64,000 nucleotides of DNA from Edaphobacter sp. 4G125 (lineage in GTDB: Bacteria > Acidobacteriota > Terriglobia > Terriglobales > Acidobacteriaceae): assembly GCF_014274685.1 (NCBI RefSeq), contig NZ_CP060393.1:2849501-2913500 (forward strand). The letters run 5' to 3'. The position numbers and the translations under genes were made by a program. Shown here piece after piece: positions 1 to 9,165 of the stretch (position 1 is the stretch's first letter; every line of letters starts with the position of its first letter). Below the pieces are notes generated by a model. The model was not told the origin of the DNA. It saw nothing but the letters and a program-made list of their open reading frames with translations, and made no database searches.

Positions 1-899
1 GCACCCGGCAACGAGACATCGGAACACAGTTACCGCAACAGATTGGCGTTTACAACGTAGAGAGCGCGGCCCGAGATCTTGTGAATTCGAACCAATCTCT
101 CGTCAACCAGGCGATCGCACAAGGACTGATTCCAGCAAATGCGAATGACATTACAATTGCACTGGCCCTGATCTCATCGGGACTAGTTCAAAGTTCTCTC
201 CTCGCAAATACCGTCGGCTTTTTCGGCGGAGGACTTACGATGACGGGAGTCACGACGAACGCCAGCACCACCTTCAAACTTGCACTCAATTCCAGCGATA
301 CCCGCGCGCTCGATACGATCAAACTTCGTCTTGGAGATCGTCAAACCGGGAGTTTTCGCTCCGGGATGAGGTATCCGATTATTACTTCGACTTATACAAC
401 CGGGTCCGCGGGCACTCCGAGTTCCCTGGCTGGCGTGACGATTAATGGGGTAAGCGCACAAAGCTTGCTCAATCAAGCCTCCACGGTGACGATCCCACAA
501 ATTCAGTTTGAAGATTTAGGCCTTATTCTGAAAGCTACCCCCACGGTACAACGATCAGGGGCGGTCAGTATCCAGCTTGATCTAAAGATTCAGGCCCTTG
601 CAGGGGGTTCACTCAACAATCTTCCTATTTTGAACAGCCGCCAGTACGTTTCTACAATTACGATGCGCGATGGAGAGAGTACCCTCCTGGCGAGTTCGCT
701 TTCCCGCACCGAATCCGCTGCAGTAAGTGGTCTGCCTATCCTGAGCGAGCTTCCGGGGTTTCAGACAGCAACGGCAGATAAGACCACGGAACGGGATACA
801 AGTGAGCTTGTCTTATTGATTACTCCACACGTTGTACTGCATCGTAAAAACACAGCAGCAGGGCCACGCATTGCATTCGAACAGCGACTTCCAGATTAA
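1..899 (+). CDS. Secretin (type II/IV secretion outer-membrane pore), C-terminal part
   Basis: The frame is open from the left edge, so the gene starts outside the window; the first GTG at 81 is internal, because the codons before it also read as secretin (QLPQQIGVYNVES). About 298 residues are visible. The secretin core is recognisable: IQFEDLGLILKATPTVQ (the 'F.DIG..L...P.V' strand), GESTLLASSLSRTESAAVSGLPILSELPGF (the gate region, usually 'VP.LGDIP.LG.LF') and the terminal SELVLLITPHVV strand. Secretins of the GspD/PilQ family form multimeric outer-membrane channels for type II secretion or type IV pili. Which system it serves cannot be told from this fragment. A tail of about 20 residues follows the last strand. 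No convincing terminator is seen between the stop and the tRNA at 987. Confidence 0.85.
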   Translation, partial: TRQRDIGTQLPQQIGVYNVESAARDLVNSNQSLVNQAIAQGLIPANANDITIALALISSGLVQSSLLANTVGFFGGGLTMTGVTTNASTTFKLALNSSDTRALDTIKLRLGDRQTGSFRSGMRYPIITSTYTTGSAGTPSSLAGVTINGVSAQSLLNQASTVTIPQIQFEDLGLILKATPTVQRSGAVSIQLDLKIQALAGGSLNNLPILNSRQYVSTITMRDGESTLLASSLSRTESAAVSGLPILSELPGFQTATADKTTERDTSELVLLITPHVVLHRKNTAAGPRIAFEQRLPD

Positions 900-986
900 A
901 GAATACCTATATCGTTCCATGGATTTGCACCTCCACGTGGTTGTTTGACCCAACGTTCGTCCCTCGTTATACTTAGTCATGTACGA

Positions 987-1061
987 GCGGGAGTAGCTCA
1001 GTGGTAGAGTGCTTCCTTGCCAAGGAAGATGTCGCGGGTTCGACCCCCGTCTCCCGCTCCA
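987..1061 (+). tRNA. tRNA-Gly (GCC)
   Basis: Acceptor stem GCGGGAG pairs with CTCCCGC, D-arm GCTC-GTGC, anticodon stem CTTCC/GGAAG with loop TTGCCAA (anticodon GCC), T-arm GCGGGTTCGACCCCCGT, and an encoded CCA at 1059-1061. A tRNA-Cys follows 68 bp downstream. Confidence 0.97.
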
Positions 1062-1129
1062 AAACAACCCTGCCTGCGTTACACTTTCCCTACCATCTGC
1101 AGGGCTGGATAGAGTAAGCGGCCCATCGA

Positions 1130-1204
1130 GGCGCGGTACCCAAGTGGTAAGGGAGAGGTCTGCAAAACCTTTATGCGTCGGTTCGATCCCGACCCGCGCC
1201 TCCA
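1130..1204 (+). tRNA. tRNA-Cys (GCA)
   Basis: Acceptor stem GGCGCGG pairs with CCGCGCC, discriminator U as usual for tRNA-Cys, anticodon loop CTGCAAA (anticodon GCA), T-arm GTCGGTTCGATCCCGAC, and encoded CCA at 1202-1204. The 3' end lies 70 bp from the 3' end of a degraded integrase gene, a common arrangement for elements integrated at tRNA genes. Confidence 0.96.
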
Positions 1205-1273
1205 AATCTTCTCAACAACTTAGAGCGATTTATCGAGGCAGTAAATTCGCATTGTTTCCAATATGGTTGCCAG

Positions 1274-1960
1274 TTAGCGAATAACCCTTGATAAGTCCGC
1301 CAGTTGGGCAGATCGCGCGGCAGAAAAACTGCCGCTCAACTGCCCGCTCAGCGTCTCTGCCGCCATGTCCGCCGACTCATCGAGGACATGGGCGTAGACC
1401 TTGAGAAGAAGGTCGGGATGCGAGTGCCCAAGGCGTTCCTGCGCTGCCTTGATGGGCACACGAGCCGCCACCATCTGTGTCGCTCCCCAGTGTCGGAGAA
1501 GACGCCACGTGATATGTGGAAGTCCAAGCTCCCTTGCCACCGGCTGAATGCGCCGGGACATGAGAGTCTCGTGCCAGATCGGACCGGGCTTCATCTTCTT
1601 GCCCGCATTCTTGATGCGATTGGGAAACACCCAGTCTTCATCCTTCGCCTTCATCCGTGCCTTCAGGGCGAGCAGACGTTCGACATCTGCCTCCGTCAGC
1701 CGGATGGGGCGATTGGCGCGGTGGTACTTCGGGGTGTGGAACTTCCCCTTGTTCATCGCACGCACGATCTTCAGGTTGCGGAGCTCAGGTTTCAGGTTGG
1801 AGTGCCGGCGAATTTTGTACCAGTGGGGGTGATCGTGGCGAACCTTAACCTTGAGGTGCTGGTGTTGAAGGATGTGACCTCGGGAAACTTCTAAGCCCTG
1901 AACGGCGCCGTGAGGGGCTGAAGGTACCGGCGAGGCAGAAGCTGCGGTGGAGGCTGTGGT
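1274..1960 (-). pseudogene. Tyrosine recombinase (phage-type integrase) remnant, C-terminal catalytic part
   Basis: The frame is open from about 1960 down to the stop at 1274. The last ~165 residues resemble the catalytic domain of phage integrases: TPKYHRANRPIRLTEADVERLLALK, then WRLLRHWGATQMVAARVPIKAAQ, then LGHSHPDLLLKVYAHV with the likely nucleophile Tyr. In the usual H-x-L-R-H box the first His is replaced by Arg (RLLRH). There is no N-terminal core-binding domain; upstream of about 1900 the frame reads as Ala/Pro/Ser-rich sequence and ends at a TGA at 1961-1963 with no clear start. The first possible start in the recognisable part is the GTG at 1765. It lies head-on to tRNA-Cys. Most likely a dead leftover of an integrated element. 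No matching attachment-site repeat of the tRNA end was found. Confidence 0.65.
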
Positions 1961-2110
1961 TCAACAAATGATGAACCATTTCCAATTAGTTCTAACTTTC
2001 GTTCATGACCTGCGAAGATTTCAGCGTGGAACGAATTAGCTGATTCGACTTATACCTTGCTTTGTGTAATGAATGGCTCTACTCCATCGGTAACACGGTT
2101 AATAAATACT

Positions 2111-2140
2111 CTGAGCGCCCGCTTTCTTGCGGGCGCTCAG
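2111..2140 (-). terminator. Rho-independent terminator of the receptor gene at 2145
   Basis: Perfect 12-bp stem CTGAGCGCCCGC / GCGGGCGCTCAG with a 6-nt loop, four bases past the stop codon of the leftward receptor gene. On the minus strand it is followed by AGTATTTATT. It would also stop rightward transcription. Confidence 0.85.
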
Positions 2141-2144
2141 GTTC

Positions 2145-5100
2145 CTAAAAGGAAACCTTCAAGGATGCTTGCATGGAACGACCACCACCGATGCCATTTA
2201 CACTTCCCTGGCCCGAGCTTGCCGTGCTTGTCACCTTTCCAAAGGTCGATGACGAACTGGCGGAATATGTCGAGTTGGGATTGCTGAACTGCGGCGTGTT
2301 GCTCAGCTGAAATGCATCCAGCCGAGCATCGATCTTCGACTCCCGGATGAAAGGAAATGACTTGAAGATCGAGAAATTATTCTGGAGATAACCGGGACCA
2401 TAGAACTGATTGCGTCCCGTATTCCCCAGACCGACATTTGCGTCAGTGCATGGAGACGACGGGCACCCCGTCGGCTGAGCAAATGCAGTCGGATCAAACC
2501 AGGCGGATCCGGTTCCGATTCCCTTCAACACACGATACGGCCCTACCAGGCTCGCCGTCTGGCTTGTACCTGGAGTGTTGAGGCTGGTGGCATTAGCTGT
2601 CAGGGTGAAGGGAGAACCCGAAACCAACGAAACGATACCTGAAAGTTTCCAGCCCCCGAAGACCAGCGATGAGACTCGGGATGACGCCAAACGATGTCCT
2701 GAGCCGAAAGGCAAGGCATAGGTGAAACTTTCAACCAGCGTCAAACGGCGATCATAGTCGTTTGGAGCATAGTTTCTGCGTTTGTTGACATTGAACAGAA
2801 GCGCCGAGTCGTCCGAAGGGACATAACCTAACCCCTTCCCCCATGTAAATGCGGTCGATGTCGCAATGCCATTGGAAAAGCGACGATCAAGTTGAGCCTG
2901 CAGCGCGTTGTAGTTGGAGGAAAATCCCATCGTAATGATTGTCGTCGTTGCCGTACGGCCAAATGGAGCATATAACGGCTTGGAGGTATTTCCCCCTCCA
3001 TATGTAGAGGGAAGATTCATATCCTGCTGGGTGGCCATTCGAGTACCGTGATTGCCGACATACGCTAGTTGCAGCGATAGCTTCCACGGCAGCGCTTGCT
3101 GTACGGCGACGTTCCACGACTGCACATAAGGGTTCTTATAATCCAGAGGAACTACGTTGTAAGCCTGCTGCGTGAGAGCTGATGTATTGGCTGGAATGAT
3201 GCCATTGCTTGGGATGGTAACTGGCACGGGCGCCGGAAAGCCGGCCTGGAACGTCGCGACCTGACCATTGCTCAGGACTGCGGGCGTATAGGAGGTACTT
3301 CCTACCGGTGTATAGCTATTGTTCGATCGCACTGGATAGTTGAACGCATAGCTATCATCTGGAAAGGGCATGTAGCTAATGCCATATCCACCACGAAACA
3401 CCGTTGCTTCCGACACACGATAAGCAAAACCTGTGCGCGGAGCAAAATACCGATACTGCGTCTTCATTCCGAGATTCGCTGGATTATTGCCAATACCAGC
3501 CAGGACCAGCGTATTGTTTGTTGGATTGTAGTTGGAGAAACCGCCCGCTTCTGCTGGAGTCGCCGGCGGATAAAACTCCCAGCGCAGCCCAAGGTCGAGC
3601 GTGAGTTTTTGGGCCACCTGCCACTTGTCGCTGATGAATGAAAAGAGCCACCACTGGCGATAGCGCGTCGGATTTACAATATCCCGTCCAACGGAGCTTG
3701 GAAGATCAAGCAGGAAGCTGGCCATCGTGTTCGCGACATTGTTGACAGCGCCAGATACGTTCGTTGACGTTTGATTGCCGACAAAAGCGATCGTGCCCGG
3801 ACCACCGAAGGTCTGTGACTGAGAGATATCGTCGCGAACTCGGCGAAGATCTACGCCGAACTTTACTGTGTGGTTATGTAGGACCTTCGTCCAGCTATTA
3901 ACAAAGTCAATATTGGACTCCGAGCGATCCCATGGAATCGATTTTGAATAGCCAAACGCCGGATTCGAAAAACCGTCTAGGCTGATCTGGATCTGGCCGG
4001 AAGTAAAAGGAATTCCTGAGATGTTCACACCCGATATGCCAAGCTTAGTGGCATCGTCAGAGCCATAGTTTGTAGGCCGCGCCCGATTGATAAGGTGGGC
4101 AACGCCAACGCGCGTCTCCGTGAAGAGTGTGGGAGAAAAGACATGGCCGTAGTTCACGCCTGTGCTATAGGAGTTCTGAACGCCTGTTCCTTGAAATCCA
4201 TTTCCGGCTGGTCCTCCTGCAAAGGAGCTAAACGCAGGAGCCTGCATGATCGTGACGCGCTGGAAGCTATAGCGAGCGCTGAGGCGATCCTTCTCACTTA
4301 AGCTGTAATCCCCTTTTAGGTCGAAGCTTTGTGTGTCCTTGGTAAACGGCAGATTGATAACGTAGTTGTTTGTTGGCGCCGCGAGGTTCGTCAGATTCTG
4401 ATTCGGCTTTGGCATCTGCTGCAAAATCGCCAGCGAGATCGGGTTCACACGACTGATCGGGATCTGATTGTTGACGAAGGGTTGCCGTCCCGTGCCATCG
4501 GCATTGCCGGTTGCCGGATCATAGATCTGGCCAGTCTTCTTTGCGGTATCAAGAGGCCCGCTCAGGTCGATATTGCCCTGCGCATTCGGGGTATAAAACT
4601 GAGTGGGAACAATGGTAAATGTATTGGCGATGGCCTCACGGTCCGTTGTTCGAAGATAGTCTCCGAACAGAAAGAGCTTGTTATGAACGAGGGGCCCACC
4701 CAGGCTTCCACCGAAGTAGTTGTAGGCAAGGTGACCAAGCGGCCCACCGAAGTAGGAACGTGCGTTCACTGCGTTGTTCTGAATGAACTCAAAGGCAGAG
4801 CCATGAATCTGGTTCGTACCGGACTTCAATATGACATTGGTAACAGCACCAGTTGCACGACCGAGTTCTGCTTCATAGTTATTGGTCGAAATGTCGACGG
4901 AACCGATGGCATCTGCCGGAGGAATGATGAACTGCAAGAGCCCAGTCCGATTCGTATCATCGATACCTTCGATCTGGTAGAGATTTCCATGACGGGGAAT
5001 ACCATTCACTCGTGTCTGTAAGGCGCCGACCGCGTTGAAGAACTGTGAGTTCTCAAAGCGGACCGGCGTTGTACCAGGCACAAGATTCAAAAGCTGCTGA

Positions 5101-5561
5101 TAGTTGCGCGTTCCGCTTATCGGAAGATCTGCGATCTGTCGATCTTCAATATTGGTGGTAATGTCGGCGCGGTCTGTCTGCAATTGCGCGGGTGCCGCGG
5201 AAACATCAATCGTCTCTGACACACTACCGGGAACGACAGTCACGTCAGCGCGAGTCGTCGAATTGACGAAGATGACGACATGTTCTAACGCCTGCTTCTT
5301 GAATCCCTCCTTCTCGACTGTAACTCGATATTCTCCGGGGGGCGTGCCTGGAAACGTATAGTTGCCGCTGCTGTTGGTGATCGCCTGTTGAGACACATTC
5401 GTTTTTTCATTGGTAATGGTGACATTCGCATTTTGGATGGAAGCTCCCGATTGATCCTGCACAATACCGACGATCGTTCCACTGACAGCCTGACCATAGG
5501 CTACAGTCGCCAATAATGCCATAGAAATACATAGGGCCTGGGAAATTCGTTGAATGAGCAT
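2145..5561 (-). CDS. TonB-dependent receptor, Oar-like, with carboxypeptidase-regulatory domain
   Basis: 1138-residue outer-membrane receptor. Residues 1-23 are a signal peptide ending AYGQA. Residues ~28-115 form a carboxypeptidase-regulatory-like domain (GTIVGIVQDQSGASIQNANVTITNE, SGNYTFPGTPPGEYRVTVEKEGF). A plug domain follows (~120-260: DRQIADLPISGTRNYQQLLNLVPGT, GIDDTNR, VDISTNNYEAELGRATGAV), then a long beta-barrel ending in KVSF with the C-terminal Phe expected for Omp insertion. This Oar-like class is strongly expanded in Acidobacteriota and is thought to import oligosaccharides. The gene starts 72 bp after the upstream MFS gene with no visible promoter between them, so the two are probably one leftward transcript controlled by the operator at 6945. 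The substrate is unknown; context points to a glycan. A perfect terminator follows at once. Confidence 0.9.
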   Translation of the reverse strand: MLIQRISQALCISMALLATVAYGQAVSGTIVGIVQDQSGASIQNANVTITNEKTNVSQQAITNSSGNYTFPGTPPGEYRVTVEKEGFKKQALEHVVIFVNSTTRADVTVVPGSVSETIDVSAAPAQLQTDRADITTNIEDRQIADLPISGTRNYQQLLNLVPGTTPVRFENSQFFNAVGALQTRVNGIPRHGNLYQIEGIDDTNRTGLLQFIIPPADAIGSVDISTNNYEAELGRATGAVTNVILKSGTNQIHGSAFEFIQNNAVNARSYFGGPLGHLAYNYFGGSLGGPLVHNKLFLFGDYLRTTDREAIANTFTIVPTQFYTPNAQGNIDLSGPLDTAKKTGQIYDPATGNADGTGRQPFVNNQIPISRVNPISLAILQQMPKPNQNLTNLAAPTNNYVINLPFTKDTQSFDLKGDYSLSEKDRLSARYSFQRVTIMQAPAFSSFAGGPAGNGFQGTGVQNSYSTGVNYGHVFSPTLFTETRVGVAHLINRARPTNYGSDDATKLGISGVNISGIPFTSGQIQISLDGFSNPAFGYSKSIPWDRSESNIDFVNSWTKVLHNHTVKFGVDLRRVRDDISQSQTFGGPGTIAFVGNQTSTNVSGAVNNVANTMASFLLDLPSSVGRDIVNPTRYRQWWLFSFISDKWQVAQKLTLDLGLRWEFYPPATPAEAGGFSNYNPTNNTLVLAGIGNNPANLGMKTQYRYFAPRTGFAYRVSEATVFRGGYGISYMPFPDDSYAFNYPVRSNNSYTPVGSTSYTPAVLSNGQVATFQAGFPAPVPVTIPSNGIIPANTSALTQQAYNVVPLDYKNPYVQSWNVAVQQALPWKLSLQLAYVGNHGTRMATQQDMNLPSTYGGGNTSKPLYAPFGRTATTTIITMGFSSNYNALQAQLDRRFSNGIATSTAFTWGKGLGYVPSDDSALLFNVNKRRNYAPNDYDRRLTLVESFTYALPFGSGHRLASSRVSSLVFGGWKLSGIVSLVSGSPFTLTANATSLNTPGTSQTASLVGPYRVLKGIGTGSAWFDPTAFAQPTGCPSSPCTDANVGLGNTGRNQFYGPGYLQNNFSIFKSFPFIRESKIDARLDAFQLSNTPQFSNPNSTYSASSSSTFGKVTSTASSGQGSVNGIGGGRSMQASLKVSF

Positions 5562-5633
5562 ACCTTTTCTCCCTCAAAATTCTGGTGCCTTACAGGTAAA
5601 TCGCCGACACATCATGCCGGGTGCGACCGTCAC

Positions 5634-6932
5634 TCAGGACGGATTCATCATCTCTGGATATGTCATTGGCGATCGCAAAAGCACAACGACACTTACAGTC
5701 GCCAGTACAGGCATTAGCGCGGCGACAAAAAATGCGGGTGTATATCCGAACTTGCTAACCGTGTTCCCCACGAGAATGGTGAATGCTGTGCCAGCAAGCC
5801 CAGCGGCAAAACCGCTAAGACCTGTAGCAGTGGCTACAACGCCCTGAGGCAGCAAGTCTGAAGGGAAAGTGAGTCCCATCGTGGACCAACTCGCAAATCC
5901 CCATAGCGCGATGCAGACCAAAGCCATTGCAGCCGACGGGCTTGAGGTTCGAGCAGCCGGGATACCTGCAAGCATGGGAATGCAGCTGACGATGCAAATA
6001 AGAATCCTGGCGCGCAACACCGGAATACCATGGCGAATTGCAAATGCCGAGACATAACCGGCCGTCAGGTTTCCAAGGTCTGCCGCCGCAAAAGGAATCC
6101 AGCCAAACGCAGCCAGCTGCTTGAGTGAAAAGCCCCGCGCATCGGAGAGATACTGTGGCAGCCAGAAGACATAGAACCACCAGATCGGATCGGTCAGGGA
6201 TCTCCCAAGGATGATGCCCCACACATTTCTGTTTGCGAGCAGACGTAGCCAGCTGACATCCCGGTCCGCAGTATGGGCGGTTGAGCGCCCAGTCAGAATC
6301 ACCTGCTTCTCTCCCTCGCTGAGGCGCGGATGCGCATCGAGCGGATGGTAGACATAGAGCCACAGGGCCAGCCATAGAAACCCTAATAATCCCGTAAAGA
6401 AAAACGCAGAACGCCATCCCATCCACAATGCAATGACAGGCAAAGCTATCGATGCCAATGCCCCACCAATACTCGACCCACTATCGAAGATCGCAACAGC
6501 CATGCCGCGCTCCTCGTCGGGAAACCACTCGGCGACCGTCTTCGATGCCCCTGGCCAGTTGAACCCTTCTCCTATTCCAAGAAGAAAGCGCGTGACGACA
6601 AACCCCGTAACAGATCCCACAAACGCGCTCAGGGCATTCACCGCGGACCAAAGAATGACCGCGAAGCTCAGCCCTTTCCGCACTCCTATTCGATCGAGGA
6701 TGGGACCACCGACCAGCCAGGCCAAAGCATACGCAAACTGAAACGCCCCAAAGATCTTGGCTAGGTCCTCATGCGTGAAATGCAGTTGAGTCGAGATTGC
6801 AGGAGACAGCACCGAGAAGCTCTGACGGCTGATGTAGTTGATGACGGTCGAGAGGAACAGAGTCCACGCAATACCCCAGCGGATGCGTCCTTGACGCTTT
6901 TTGTCCGTTCTTCTGGATTCCAATGTCTGCAT
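5634..6932 (-). CDS. MFS transporter, anion:cation (hexuronate ExuT-like) family
   Basis: 432 residues with about 12 hydrophobic helices. Starts with a basic cytoplasmic end (SRRTDKKRQGRIRW), then TM1 WTLFLSTVINYISRQSFSVLSP. The loop 2-3 motif of the superfamily is seen as GGPILDRIGVRKG, and the family pattern FLLGIGEGFNWPGASKTVAEWFPDEERG is typical of the anion:cation symporter group (ExuT, GudP and related carriers of sugar acids), which use the proton gradient at the inner membrane. First gene of a leftward pair with the receptor at 2145. Its promoter (6984-7012) and a GntR-type palindrome (6945-6956) lie just upstream. The ATG at 6932 has only a weak ribosome site. A second member of the same family lies at 19855. 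Substrate unknown, probably a monomeric sugar or sugar acid released in the periplasm. Confidence 0.88.
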   Translation of the reverse strand: MQTLESRRTDKKRQGRIRWGIAWTLFLSTVINYISRQSFSVLSPAISTQLHFTHEDLAKIFGAFQFAYALAWLVGGPILDRIGVRKGLSFAVILWSAVNALSAFVGSVTGFVVTRFLLGIGEGFNWPGASKTVAEWFPDEERGMAVAIFDSGSSIGGALASIALPVIALWMGWRSAFFFTGLLGFLWLALWLYVYHPLDAHPRLSEGEKQVILTGRSTAHTADRDVSWLRLLANRNVWGIILGRSLTDPIWWFYVFWLPQYLSDARGFSLKQLAAFGWIPFAAADLGNLTAGYVSAFAIRHGIPVLRARILICIVSCIPMLAGIPAARTSSPSAAMALVCIALWGFASWSTMGLTFPSDLLPQGVVATATGLSGFAAGLAGTAFTILVGNTVSKFGYTPAFFVAALMPVLATVSVVVLLRSPMTYPEMMNPS

Positions 6933-6944
6933 CGAGTATTCCCA

Positions 6945-7012
6945 TGTGTCGACAATACAAATTCATATGTCGGCTGAATCGAAACCATAACGACTCATCA
7001 TGCATTTGTCAA
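6945..7012 (-). promoter_or_regulatory. Leftward promoter and GntR-type operator of the MFS-receptor pair
   Basis: Read on the minus strand: TTGACA (7007-7012), 17-nt spacer, TATGGT (6984-6989). About 20-30 nt past the expected transcription start is the imperfect palindrome ATTGTC|GACACA (6945-6956), matching the GATTGTCGACAATC sites at 14555, 18168 and 27907. It lies between promoter and start codon, where a bound repressor could block elongation. Confidence 0.7.
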
Positions 7013-7148
7013 AATTATTTTTCCTAATAAATTGGCAAATTTTCCAATACACCCAGAGTCAAATGCCTCGGTTATCGCGGATATTCGAGTCTTATTCATC
7101 TGGCATCCACTCTTAATGTGCCGTTTTACGGCAAATTATGGATACCTC

Positions 7149-7178
7149 TTGGCAAGGTTTTTTACTCGCTGCTACACT
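7149..7178 (+). promoter_or_regulatory. Possible promoter of the lacI-type regulator operon
   Basis: TTGGCA (7149-7154), 18-nt spacer, TACACT (7173-7178), about 38 bp before the ATG at 7217. Upstream are two small dyads, GCCGT-TTT-ACGGC (around 7120-7132) and TTGGCAAATTTTCCAA (7032-7047), that could be operators. No GTCGAC palindrome lies on this side. Confidence 0.4.
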
Positions 7179-7216
7179 GCCGATTATTCACGTGAGCCGA
7201 TGGAGTGGAGATAGCA

Positions 7217-8266
7217 ATGAAACGCAGGACAAAGTCAGCCAAACCGGCAGATGCGGGTAAAGTTGGCCTTAAACATGTGGCTGTCCGCGCAGGCGTCAGT
7301 ATCTCGAGTGCCTCCCGGGTACTAAGTGGCAGTCGTAGAGTTGACGATCGAACGAGAGATGCAGTCCTCGAGGCGGCCAATGCGCTTGGCTTCGATCTAT
7401 CGAAGTCGCAAAAAGAAAAATCCCTTGCCTTTCTGTTATGCAATCGCACGATGCATGATGCCTTTCACACCCGCATTTTGATGGGCGCGGAGGCTGCATG
7501 CGCCGAACACGGATGGGAGATGATCTTTCTCTCCTTCAATTACTCCCCGCATGTGCCTTGGAAGGAACTTCATCTCCCTCGCGTCGTCCAACGGCACGAT
7601 GTAGTCCGTGCCGTGCTACTCGCTGGGACCAACTCCGCCAATCTCATGGAACTGCTCGTTCACAAGAACGTCAACTTCGTCACATTAGGAAACAACGTCC
7701 TGGGAACGCCGCCTCAGCTCAAGCCTGACATGGTCTATTCTGACGACGTTCAGGGCGGCTACGACATAACGCGATACCTCATCAATAGCGGTCATGAACG
7801 CATCTGGTATGTCGGCAATATACGGCTGCCGTGGTATGCCCGCTGCTACGAGGGTTATGAACAGGCGATGAAAGAGGCGCAGCTCAAACCCCAGATCTCA
7901 TCGATCGATTCACAGGACAACGCTGAGATCGGCTACCTGGGTACCAAGTCCATCCTAGCGAACGGCAACGCTACAGCGATCTTCTGTGGAAGCGATTTTG
8001 CCTCCCATGGCGTTTACCGTGCTCTACGCGACAGCGGTCTTCGTATTCCCGAAGACATCAGCGTCGCAGGCTGCAACGACACGGTAGGCAATTGGCTGTA
8101 TCCAGGCTTGACCACCATTCGAGAGTTTCCGGAACAGATTGGGAAAAAGATGGTGGAGGCAGTGCTCAATCGCATCGCCCACCCCAACACACTGCCGCAA
8201 AAGATTGTCATTCCAACGGAGTTCGTTCGAAGGGACTCTTGCCGGGAGCTCCGTTCAGGAAGCTGA
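7217..8266 (+). CDS. LacI-family transcriptional regulator
   Basis: 349 residues from the ATG at 7217, chosen over the GTG at 7205 because GGAG (7207-7210) sits 6 nt before it. The N-terminal LacI helix-turn-helix is clear: VGLKHVAVRAGVSISSASRVLSGSRRVDDRTRDAVLEAANALGF (residues ~17-60). A periplasmic-binding-protein-like effector domain follows (LAFLLCNRTMHDAFHTRILMGAE, ATAIFCGSDFASHGVYRALRDSGLRIPEDISVAGCNDT, LTTIREFPEQIGKKMVEAVLNRI). Such proteins bind an operator and release it on sugar binding. It heads a rightward run with nagB-like, isomerase, oxidoreductase and hydrolase genes separated by 39-69 bp, so it is probably the local switch for that operon. Its ligand is not evident. Together with the GntR protein at 16392 it gives the island two regulators. 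Confidence 0.9.
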   Translation: MKRRTKSAKPADAGKVGLKHVAVRAGVSISSASRVLSGSRRVDDRTRDAVLEAANALGFDLSKSQKEKSLAFLLCNRTMHDAFHTRILMGAEAACAEHGWEMIFLSFNYSPHVPWKELHLPRVVQRHDVVRAVLLAGTNSANLMELLVHKNVNFVTLGNNVLGTPPQLKPDMVYSDDVQGGYDITRYLINSGHERIWYVGNIRLPWYARCYEGYEQAMKEAQLKPQISSIDSQDNAEIGYLGTKSILANGNATAIFCGSDFASHGVYRALRDSGLRIPEDISVAGCNDTVGNWLYPGLTTIREFPEQIGKKMVEAVLNRIAHPNTLPQKIVIPTEFVRRDSCRELRSGS

Positions 8267-8335
8267 AGGGTTCTGAATAATCCGCGAGTGCTCCTTTGGC
8301 ACTCCTCATACGAAAGAAGTGAAGGGACACACCCT

Positions 8336-9109
8336 TTGAAAACGTCACAACAGGGCACTCTATTGGTCGAATCATATGTTGACAATTGTATTTTAGGAAA
8401 TGCAGATGCCGACAAAACATCCAACGAGATCCTGCGGCTTGCCCGTGACCGCGAAACGTTTGGCGTCATCTTCGCAACAGGCGCCTCTCAGTTCGAAACC
8501 CTGCGCCATCTCCGGAAGCGAGTAGACCTTCCATGGCATAAGATTATCGGCTTCCATTTGGATGAATATGTTGGCCTCACACCGGAACATGGCGCTTCGT
8601 TTCGAGGCTATCTTCGGGAGGCGCTTCCTCTGTCGAAGATGAAGGCATTCTATGAACTGGACGGAACCTCTTCGAATCCCGATAAGACTGCGGAGCAATA
8701 CGCTGCCAGGCTTCGCGAGGTGAATCCCTCCTTGTGCCTGCTTGGCATCGGCGAGAACGGCCACCTGACTTTCAACGATCCATGGGAGGCCGACTTCAAT
8801 GATCCTAAGGATGTCCGTCTCGTCAATCTTGACGATCAGTGCCGCGAGCAGCAATACGCCGAAGGCTGGTTCGACAGTATTGCCGACGTTCCCCTTCGTG
8901 CGCTTACCCTAACTGTTCCCGCGATCATGCGAGTTCCCATGTTGATCGCCGGTGTTCCCGGCAAGCGTAAAGCAGCAATTGTCAAAAAGGTTTTCGACGC
9001 ACCGATCACGCCAGGTTGTCCTGCAACCATTCTTGGCACTCATCCGAACGCAACTCTGTATCTCGACACCGAATCTTCGACGGGGATCACTTCTTTACTC
9101 CACGAATAA
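8336..9109 (+). CDS. NagB-like glucosamine-6-phosphate isomerase/deaminase family protein
   Basis: 257 residues from the proposed TTG at 8336 (AAGGGA at 8324-8329 is a good ribosome site). The upstream GTG at 8288 would add 16 residues that do not look like the family. NagB features: VIFATGASQFETLRHL (phosphate loop), GFHLDEYVGL (E. coli TFNMDEYVGL, with the catalytic Asp), LLGIGENGHLTFNDP (E. coli GVGNDGHIAFNEP), LTLTVPAIM, and ILGTHPNATLYLD near the end. Compared with E. coli, the ring-opening residues D141/H143/E148 appear as N/H/D. This GIGENGH...NDP form is, as I recall it, common among poorly characterised homologues. True NagB converts glucosamine-6-phosphate to fructose-6-phosphate and ammonia in the cytoplasm; here the phosphosugar could differ. 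Second gene of the LacI operon. Confidence 0.8.
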   Translation: MKTSQQGTLLVESYVDNCILGNADADKTSNEILRLARDRETFGVIFATGASQFETLRHLRKRVDLPWHKIIGFHLDEYVGLTPEHGASFRGYLREALPLSKMKAFYELDGTSSNPDKTAEQYAARLREVNPSLCLLGIGENGHLTFNDPWEADFNDPKDVRLVNLDDQCREQQYAEGWFDSIADVPLRALTLTVPAIMRVPMLIAGVPGKRKAAIVKKVFDAPITPGCPATILGTHPNATLYLDTESSTGITSLLHE

Positions 9110-9165
9110 TCGGTACTTACATTCTCAAGAACGAAGCTTCACCAATTTTATTTTCAGGAGTGGAA

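Noticed and set aside
1304..1894. 196-codon plus-strand frame over the integrase remnant
   Set aside because: The opposite frame has recognisable recombinase motifs; this one has none.
8374..8390. TATGTTGACAATTG as a further GntR-type operator
   Set aside because: Lacks the central GTCGAC and lies inside the nagB-like coding region.
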